Shown piece after piece: positions 1 to 4,599 of a stretch of 10,037 nucleotides of DNA (its first letter is position 1; each line of letters starts with the position of its first letter). This stretch comes from Cyclobacteriaceae bacterium (GTDB lineage Bacteria; Bacteroidota; Bacteroidia; Cytophagales; Cyclobacteriaceae). The DNA lies in assembly GCA_025363495.1 (NCBI GenBank), contig JANYDR010000570.1:1-10037 (forward strand), written 5' to 3'. The position numbers were made by a program, and so were the translations under genes. The notes under the pieces were generated by a model that saw nothing but the letters and a program-made list of their open reading frames with translations, was not told where the DNA came from and made no database searches.

Positions 1-560
1 AGACTTAGGTACAGCTGGTTTGACTTCAATAAGCTTCCCTTTAATTGCAAAATTCTGATCTTTTACTAATTTATCTACAGTTTCTTTAGATTCAAAAGTA
101 ACAAATCCAAAGCATCTTGAAACTCCTCTATCAGAGTCAAATAGTACACTTGCTTCTTTAACCTGCCCAAATTCTGTGAAATAATCTTTAAGATCTTTAT
201 TTGTTACTGTAGGATCTAAACCTCCAACAAAAATTTTTTTCTTAGAATCCATCATTTCTTCTTTTTCTTTTCCTTCTACTGCAAATTTCACATCTACTAT
301 TTTTCCATTTATTTCATGTTTTCTATTCATAATTCTACTTTTAGCTGTTTTGTTTGTATCTTCAATAGCTACAAATGCATAGCATTTTGACTTTCCTGAT
401 GGTTTATGAATCATAAGAGTACACTCTATAACTTTACCAAAGGTGTCAAAGTATGATTTAATATCACTTTGAAGAGAAACATAATTGAGCCCACCTATGA
501 ATAATTTAACAATGTTCTCTCGCCCATAGTCGGTATCTTCGTTCATGCTCATTGAGTTAT
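1..560 (-). other. AT-rich block with foreign base and codon use, encoding the two RRMs
   Basis: Sampled 60-base lines in this block are about 30% GC, against about 48-50% for 601-720 in the same frame. All four arginine codons in 1-420 are AGA. The composition step lies roughly between 480 and 600; line 481-540 is intermediate, so the exact breakpoint is not resolvable by eye. The protein content changes from membrane segments to RRMs over the same interval. This supports a different origin for the block, either transfer or a misjoined read or contig. No inverted repeat, target duplication or integrase signal is visible at the transition. Confidence 0.6.
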
Positions 561-828
561 TATTATTTTCATCCCAATAAAAATCAATCCCATCAAATGG
601 ATGGGCGATAATTTTGTCGGAAAGTAGCGACCCATCTTTCCAGTAGGACAACGTGTCACCCGCTCCGTAATAATAAAAGTATAACCAACCTACGGCGAGA
701 CCCGCCAGCAGTTTGACGAGGAGCGCGGTCCAGAATAGTACTTTGAGTGAGTTCGGTTGTTTTGCAGACATCCACCATGCAATACCAAACAGGACCCCAA
801 GATTTAATAAAATAATTTCAACAATCAT
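1..828 (-). CDS. Open frame joining a bacterial membrane-protein N-terminus to tandem eukaryotic-type RRMs (partial, runs off left edge)
   Basis: The frame opens at an ATG at 828 that overlaps the stop of the upstream DUF2851 gene (ATGA) and stays open for 276 codons to the window edge. Residues 3-20 and 28-53 are hydrophobic, probably two membrane helices, followed by an aromatic loop with a GAGDTLSYW stretch resembling the first loop of Bacteroidota multi-pass membrane proteins (possibly glycosyltransferase-like; weak). After an Asn run at 88-91 the protein becomes two RRMs. RRM1 spans about 107-185, with RNP2 LFIGGL (109-114) and RNP1 KCYAFVAI (148-155). RRM2 spans about 198-270, with RNP2 IFVGGL (199-204) and RNP1 RCFGFVTF (238-245). 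The linker is short. Tandem RRMs of this kind are typical of eukaryotic hnRNP/Musashi proteins; bacterial RRM proteins normally carry one. GC falls from about 48-50% to about 30%. The frame is certain, but whether it is one real gene is not: a chimeric assembly is a serious alternative. Confidence 0.6.
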   Translation of the reverse strand, partial: MIVEIILLNLGVLFGIAWWMSAKQPNSLKVLFWTALLVKLLAGLAVGWLYFYYYGAGDTLSYWKDGSLLSDKIIAHPFDGIDFYWDENNNNSMSMNEDTDYGRENIVKLFIGGLNYVSLQSDIKSYFDTFGKVIECTLMIHKPSGKSKCYAFVAIEDTNKTAKSRIMNRKHEINGKIVDVKFAVEGKEKEEMMDSKKKIFVGGLDPTVTNKDLKDYFTEFGQVKEASVLFDSDRGVSRCFGFVTFESKETVDKLVKDQNFAIKGKLIEVKPAVPKS

Positions 829-2108
829 TTTGGCGGACGCATTAGAGAAGCCCCAATATTACAGTTGAGGCAGTTCTTTTGCTGGCAAAAGTTATTATAT
901 AATTCGATCAATCCCTGCGAATCAAAGGAAGTCTTGGAAATAATTCCTAACTCTTTCCACGCCTGCGTAATCTTATTTTGCTCCGCAGGAAGTTGTTGCA
1001 ATATCTTAAGGGAAAGATCTACCCATTTCTGCTCATCAATCATCCTGCCATAGGCAACCCAAACAGGTGCAATTGTATTAATAATTACATTTTCAATACT
1101 CATTTGACCTAACTCATGCACTTCACTTTTAGACTTCTTTGAAAACTGATAATGACTCAGCCAGTACGAAGAAGGCATTGCTGTAAAAAGACTCATCAAG
1201 CCTTTTATATCATCGACCGAAAGAATTGCAGAAAAAAGATTCTGACGAGAGTGCAGTATTGCTCCGAATTGTGCCAGCCTCAATGATGGAAAATTGGCAG
1301 GTCGCAGTCTCAGAAATCGCCACTGAGCTTTCGACATCTTCTTTTGAAGCAGTGAATATTTTTGAACGAGCAGACGGTGCTCGCGCTGAAGTTTACTATA
1401 ATACTCATCCCCTTTTGATGATTCAAGAAATCCTGCCTGACCAAACAGCAGAGCCTCAATCTGCTCCCGTTTATCCGAATGCTTTCGAAGTATTTTTAAA
1501 GGGAGCAATCTTGCCAATTGAAAAAATGGTTCTGAATTAATCTTAAAACCGAAATTGCGGGCCAGTAATTGATAAAGTGTTTCTTCCCAATTATTTCTAT
1601 TTTGAGTGTATAGTGCTCTCGCCTCTTCCGCCTTTCGTTCTAATCGTTCCATCAATGCCTTCTCCACCATCGAAAGTTTGGTAATATCATTCACATCAGG
1701 TAATGATCGCTGACATGGGATGGAAAAGGAACTGCTCACTAGCTGGCGATAAGTCTTGATCAAAGATTCATCGACACGACCCTTCAGTTCGAGGGTAGGT
1801 AAAAGTGTTTTATCCTTTCTAATAATTTCCTTGTCCTGTTGCCATACCAAATGCAGGATCACATTATCATAAGCCCTGTCCACATCATGATGATGGACGT
1901 TCCATTCTGAGGATACCGTATGAATCTCAACACTTCCCACCCAATCAATACTTCCGATTTTTATACGAGCATTCGAGAAATCAGGGCCAGCATTCGTGTT
2001 TAATGTTCCGGGGTTGAATATTTCAATTTTTTCACCGTCGAAGGTCATTAGTTCCTTCTTATTGAAGTACTGGAGCTGCCAGAGGTAGGATAGGAAGGAT
2101 TCGTGCAT
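825..2108 (-). CDS. DUF2851 family protein
   Basis: This 427-residue protein matches the Bacteroidota DUF2851 family, whose function is unknown. Family hallmarks visible are NTNAGPDF (37-44), a W-x-GSVEIH segment (56-63) followed by a His-rich stretch (HHH 72-74), and a C-terminal cysteine cluster, C408-x4-C413-x2-C416, which could bind metal (inference). I chose the ATG at 2108 because family members begin close to the FLxYLW motif; a TTG at 2138 in the same frame would add ten residues containing a proline pair encoded by a C8 run, which looks like untranslated leader. The stop (TGA, 825-827) overlaps the ATG of the next gene at 828, suggesting translational coupling. The GxxExxY gene ends 43 bp upstream. 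The protein appears full length and undamaged. Confidence 0.88.
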   Translation of the reverse strand: MHESFLSYLWQLQYFNKKELMTFDGEKIEIFNPGTLNTNAGPDFSNARIKIGSIDWVGSVEIHTVSSEWNVHHHDVDRAYDNVILHLVWQQDKEIIRKDKTLLPTLELKGRVDESLIKTYRQLVSSSFSIPCQRSLPDVNDITKLSMVEKALMERLERKAEEARALYTQNRNNWEETLYQLLARNFGFKINSEPFFQLARLLPLKILRKHSDKREQIEALLFGQAGFLESSKGDEYYSKLQREHRLLVQKYSLLQKKMSKAQWRFLRLRPANFPSLRLAQFGAILHSRQNLFSAILSVDDIKGLMSLFTAMPSSYWLSHYQFSKKSKSEVHELGQMSIENVIINTIAPVWVAYGRMIDEQKWVDLSLKILQQLPAEQNKITQAWKELGIISKTSFDSQGLIELYNNFCQQKNCLNCNIGASLMRPPK

Positions 2109-2116
2109 GGGGGGGG
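2109..2116 (-). repeat. Eight-C homopolymer immediately before the DUF2851 start
   Basis: On the coding strand eight consecutive C residues directly precede the ATG at 2108. With the ATG start the tract lies in the leader and could only affect initiation. With the alternative TTG start at 2138 it lies inside the frame, so slippage would shift it. It is also a typical place for sequencing length errors. Confidence 0.5.
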
Positions 2117-2151
2117 AGCTTAAAGGCTTGTTGATCAAGTATTCTTTTAGA

Positions 2152-2538
2152 TCATCCGGCAGGTAAATTTTTAAAATATTGATTTATATAAGTCCATTGA
2201 CCTTCCTGAAATAAGTTAGTGCAATTAAAATTTATAAGAATGCCTTTTGGTTTTTCCAACAATCTCATATAAGTCATAAGCTTGGTGACAAAGATTGGAA
2301 CCATTGTATCAGTCGCCTTTAACTCAACAACAATCTTATTTTCAATTAAAAGATCACATCTTAATTCAACATGCAAATCATATCCTTTATAGCTAATCGG
2401 CACTATTAATTCAGAAGAGCTTGATAAGCCGCGAAGTGTTAGTTCGTGCCTAAAACATCTATGGCATACACTTTCAAGAAGTCCAGGTCCTAGATTCTTA
2501 TGAACCTCAATGGCAGCACCAATTATCTTGTATGTCAA
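2152..2538 (-). CDS. GxxExxY family protein (PD-(D/E)xK nuclease-like), atypical
   Basis: The 128-residue product matches the GxxExxY family, small proteins related to the PD-(D/E)xK nuclease fold with no settled function. The family core is clear: YKIIGAAIEVHK near the N-terminus, GPGLLES (17-23), then D62 with the V-E-L-K-A strand carrying E72 and K74, and a C-terminal LINFN motif (101-105). Two things are odd. The signature tyrosine of G-x2-E-x2-Y is C25 here (G19, E22, C25). No ATG lies between the in-frame stop at 2617-2619 and the conserved core, so initiation would need the TTG at 2538 or a rarer codon. The gene may be functional with TTG or be in early decay. It lies 43 bp upstream of the DUF2851 gene on the same strand, and downstream of a repeat cluster. 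Confidence 0.75.
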   Translation of the reverse strand: MTYKIIGAAIEVHKNLGPGLLESVCHRCFRHELTLRGLSSSSELIVPISYKGYDLHVELRCDLLIENKIVVELKATDTMVPIFVTKLMTYMRLLEKPKGILINFNCTNLFQEGQWTYINQYFKNLPAG

Positions 2539-2638
2539 CTGATCAATACCTGCTTGGATGTAACCATATGTCTTTTGCGTTTCTACGATGTAGTAAATTT
2601 CGAAGAACAGATGATATTATTTAAGCTTTACAAAATAT

Positions 2639-2706
2639 GTTTTCCGGACAAAAAGTATCCAAGACTAAAGCGAAAATTCCTTATTTATAATTTTCTAAAC
2701 ACATAG
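2639..2706 (+). repeat. Degenerate direct repeat, copy A
   Basis: The first 16 bases (GTTTTCCGGACAAAAA, 2639-2654) match 2903-2918 with one mismatch. Looser similarity continues through a CTAAAG and an ATTTTCTAA-ACACA motif up to about 2706, running into the left arm of the inverted repeat. Confidence 0.5.
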
Positions 2707-2724
2707 AATCATAGAAATACAAAG
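2697..2724 (+). repeat. Inverted repeat, left arm (28 bp)
   Basis: This arm reads AAACACATAGAATCATAGAA followed by ATACAAAG. It matches the reverse complement of 2830-2857 at 27 of 28 positions. CATAGA occurs at 2702 and 2710, an 8-bp step, and again at 2729 just outside the arm. The pair encloses 105 bp, for a total element of 161 bp. Confidence 0.85.
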
Positions 2725-2829
2725 GCTTCATAGACTATCCTGCCAGGAAATCTCCGATGGAATTACAAGCTTATTGAGCGAATCTTCTATCTAGCCAGTC
2801 GAGAAGTGGCTAATAAACAATCATAAAAA

Positions 2830-2857
2830 CTTTGTACTTCTATGATTCTATGTGTTT
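2830..2857 (-). repeat. Inverted repeat, right arm (28 bp)
   Basis: The reverse complement of this stretch equals the left arm at 2697-2724 except for one base (G for A before TACAAAG). The similarity stops at both ends of the arm, giving a sharply bounded pair, as in a miniature inverted-repeat element or a dispersed intergenic repeat present in two orientations. Confidence 0.85.
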
Positions 2858-2902
2858 CAAATTTCCGAGAATGGGCGTCAATATCTACTATTTTAGCAAT
2901 TA

Positions 2903-2965
2903 GTTTTCCAGACAAAAAACAAGCGCTAAAGTCAAGGCCTTTCCTATGATTTTCTAACACACACA
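2903..2965 (+). repeat. Degenerate direct repeat, copy B
   Basis: This is the counterpart of 2639-2706, offset by about 264 bp. It starts GTTTTCCAGACAAAAA and ends with GATTTTCTAACACACA. The order of motifs is the same in both copies, but several small gaps are needed to align them, so it is an old or imperfect duplication. Confidence 0.5.
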
Positions 2966-3019
2966 TTGTGCACATACAGGGAAAAATAAAGGCTGGGGGG
3001 AAAAGAAATTCTTTGATTT

Positions 3020-3841
3020 TTACGTAACCCCATTTTGCTCGAGGTACTTACTCATTTCCAATTGTAACTTCTGGGATTCTCTCTTTGCCGCTTCGGCAAA
3101 ATCCCTACCGGATGAAGCATAAATAATTGCCCTTGAAGAATTGACGAGCAATCCACAATCTTTATTCATACCCATTTTTGAAACTTCCTCTAAGTCTCCT
3201 CCCTGCGCACCCACTCCAGGCACGAGGAAAAAATGTTCAGGTGCCAGCTTGCGAATTTCTCCAATCTTATCAGCACGCGTGGCTCCGACAACATACATCA
3301 TGTTTTCCGGCGTGCCCCATTGTTGGGATTTCAGAATTACCTCTTCATATAACTTTCTTCCTGTCTTTGATTCCAGCAATTGAAAATCAGCGCTTCCCGG
3401 ATTGGAGGTATGCACCAGCAGGACCACCCACTTATTCTTAAATTCTAAAAAGGGTTTTACGGAATCTTCACCCATATAGGGAGCAACAGTGATTGAATCA
3501 AAATTCATCCGTTCAAAAAAGGCCTTGGCATACAACGAGGCAGTATTACCAATGTCGCCCCGTTTGGCATCCGCTATTGTAAATAAATCCTTTGGGATGT
3601 ACTCTATTGTTTTTTGCAAGCTCTCCCACCCCTTTGGTCCCAAAGCCTCATAGAAAGCAAGGTTGGGTTTGTAAGCGACACAATATTCATGCGTGGCATC
3701 AATGATTTGCTTATTGAATTCAAAGACAGGATCAGGGCTTGCGAGAAGGTGTGCGGGAATTTTTGAAAGATCAGGGTCGAGTCCAACACAGAGGTAGGAG
3801 CCCTTTTTCCTGATTTGTTCTACAAGTTGAGCTCGTGTCAT
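3020..3841 (-). CDS. pyrF: Orotidine 5'-phosphate decarboxylase, type 2
   Basis: This cytosolic enzyme converts orotidine 5'-phosphate to UMP, the last step of de novo pyrimidine synthesis. The 273-residue length and motif layout fit the longer type 2 PyrF subfamily. Visible are VGLDPD (19-24), YKPN with K58, the catalytic DAKRGD motif (91-96; D91, K93, D96), PGVGAQGGD (208-216) forming the phosphate-binding loop, and NSSRAIIYA (234-242) with the phosphate-contacting R238. I start at the ATG at 3841; a TTG one codon upstream is less likely. It follows lolA by 74 bp on the same strand, so it could be the last gene of an ftsK-lolA-pyrF unit, but that gap is filled by a heptamer repeat pair that might form a hairpin between the two. 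All key residues are present. Confidence 0.96.
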   Translation of the reverse strand: MTRAQLVEQIRKKGSYLCVGLDPDLSKIPAHLLASPDPVFEFNKQIIDATHEYCVAYKPNLAFYEALGPKGWESLQKTIEYIPKDLFTIADAKRGDIGNTASLYAKAFFERMNFDSITVAPYMGEDSVKPFLEFKNKWVVLLVHTSNPGSADFQLLESKTGRKLYEEVILKSQQWGTPENMMYVVGATRADKIGEIRKLAPEHFFLVPGVGAQGGDLEEVSKMGMNKDCGLLVNSSRAIIYASSGRDFAEAAKRESQKLQLEMSKYLEQNGVT

Positions 3842-3854
3842 CAAGTTTTAATTC

Positions 3855-3913
3855 GTTATCTGTTAGTTGTTAATCGGGTTCGCACTTATCACGATCAACG
3901 GATAACCATTAAC
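3855..3913. repeat. Inverted pair of GTTAnnN heptamer arrays between lolA and pyrF
   Basis: On the plus strand three heptamers follow one another: GTTATCT (3855), GTTAGTT (3862), GTTAATC (3869). On the minus strand, starting two bases after the lolA stop codon, four more run in phase: GTTAATG (3913-3907), GTTATCC (3906-3900), GTTGATC (3899-3893), GTGATAA (3892-3886). The two arrays face each other across 10 bp and can partly pair (GTTATC with GATAAC, GTTG with CAAC), so the transcript could form an imperfect stem-loop. The arrays fill most of the 74-bp gap. Confidence 0.7.
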
Positions 3914-3915
3914 TC

Positions 3916-4557
3916 TTACCTCAAATCAATTACCTCCACTCCCGGATACTTCTTAGGATCAAACGTAAAGAACGTATCGTCCGCCTTGACAGCAGGATTA
4001 AATTTCGTGATCAAATATTTGTAACGATTTCCTGCTTTGTCAAACATCACCCAACTTTGAATGCTCTTATCTTTCTTTACGATATTCATCCGAACTTTGA
4101 AATATTGAGCGTCCTTCTTTTCCGGTATCAGGTCGACGACCTCACACATTACCCCACCTTCAGTCTTGTCTTCAAGGTAGATGTATTTAAAACCTTTCTT
4201 ATAAATCTCGTAAAACTTGGAAGGATTGAGATCGTCAGAGTTGGGATCAAAATTGTCGACGTTGACTTCCTTGGCGTCGGGTAAATAGGTCCAGATCGTA
4301 GTGCCATTATTAACAACCTCCTGTTCAGGCAGTGTCAGTTTATATTTATCGCCCTTTACTGTCATTTTACCTTTAAACTCCTCATTGATCTTTTCTACAT
4401 CGTTTGTGAGTGTGTAGGAAAAGTTTGCTTCAAACGACGGCACCAGTTTGTATTTCTTTGACATTGCCTCCAGGATTTCCAGGGCCTTGGGGTCGTACTG
4501 AGCAAAAAGTCCACTGGTAATAGCAGAGAATAGTGCGAGAAGAAAGTGCTTTTTCAT
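3916..4557 (-). CDS. lolA: LolA-like outer membrane lipoprotein carrier protein
   Basis: LolA carries lipoproteins across the periplasm from the LolCDE transporter to the outer membrane. The 213-residue product has a clear signal peptide (MKKHFLLALFSAITSGLFA, cleavage likely before Q20) and the LolA pattern: an N-terminal helix, then alternating strands with F-K-G-K-M-T-V (61-67), GTTIWTYLP (85-93), and a C-terminal D-x-F-F-x-F-D motif. Bacteroidota LolA proteins are often encoded next to ftsK, as here, where the ftsK stop lies 42 bp upstream. I see no LolB gene nearby; many Bacteroidota lack an obvious one. The ATG at 4557 is the natural start because it gives the signal peptide. The assignment rests on family pattern and synteny rather than a single diagnostic motif. 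Confidence 0.88.
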   Translation of the reverse strand: MKKHFLLALFSAITSGLFAQYDPKALEILEAMSKKYKLVPSFEANFSYTLTNDVEKINEEFKGKMTVKGDKYKLTLPEQEVVNNGTTIWTYLPDAKEVNVDNFDPNSDDLNPSKFYEIYKKGFKYIYLEDKTEGGVMCEVVDLIPEKKDAQYFKVRMNIVKKDKSIQSWVMFDKAGNRYKYLITKFNPAVKADDTFFTFDPKKYPGVEVIDLR

Positions 4558-4590
4558 TAACAGAATTCAGGTTTTATTAGGTAGCGCACG

Positions 4591-4598
4591 CAAATTTA
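4591..4598 (-). promoter_or_regulatory. Possible -7 promoter element for lolA(-pyrF)
   Basis: On the minus strand TAAATTTG matches the Bacteroidota -7 consensus TAnnTTTG and lies in the ftsK-lolA gap, about 33 bp before the lolA ATG. No TTTG -33 element is seen at the expected distance upstream, which would fall in the end of ftsK. It could give lolA and pyrF transcription independent of ftsK. Confidence 0.3.
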
Positions 4599-4599
4599 A

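Larger units (their letters stand above)
2539..3019 (-). other. 480-bp region without a convincing gene, rich in short repeats
   Basis: Between the GxxExxY gene and pyrF no open frame has a recognisable protein family; the longest, a 62-codon minus-strand frame at 2787-2975, overlaps a repeat arm and has no familiar motif. The region is AT-rich and contains a 28-bp inverted repeat pair and a degenerate direct repeat outside it. No clear hairpin-plus-T terminator for pyrF is visible, and no TAnnTTTG promoter element for the GxxExxY gene was found. Confidence 0.6.

Noticed and set aside
1226..1540. A 104-codon plus-strand open frame
   Set aside because: It lies wholly antisense within the well-supported DUF2851 gene and has no family motif, so it is a shadow frame.
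2500..2706. A 68-codon plus-strand frame
   Set aside because: It overlaps the GxxExxY start antisense and runs into the left repeat arm, with no coding signature.
2639..2972. CRISPR array
   Set aside because: Repeats are inverted or degenerate, only two or three copies exist, spacing is irregular and there is no cas gene.
2787..2975. A 62-codon minus-strand frame between pyrF and the GxxExxY gene
   Set aside because: It overlaps the right inverted-repeat arm and the degenerate direct repeat, has no recognisable motif, and is better explained as chance opening in repeat sequence.
2990..3019. Intrinsic terminator after pyrF
   Set aside because: AAAGAATTTCTTT is only weakly symmetric and no GC stem with a following T-run is present.
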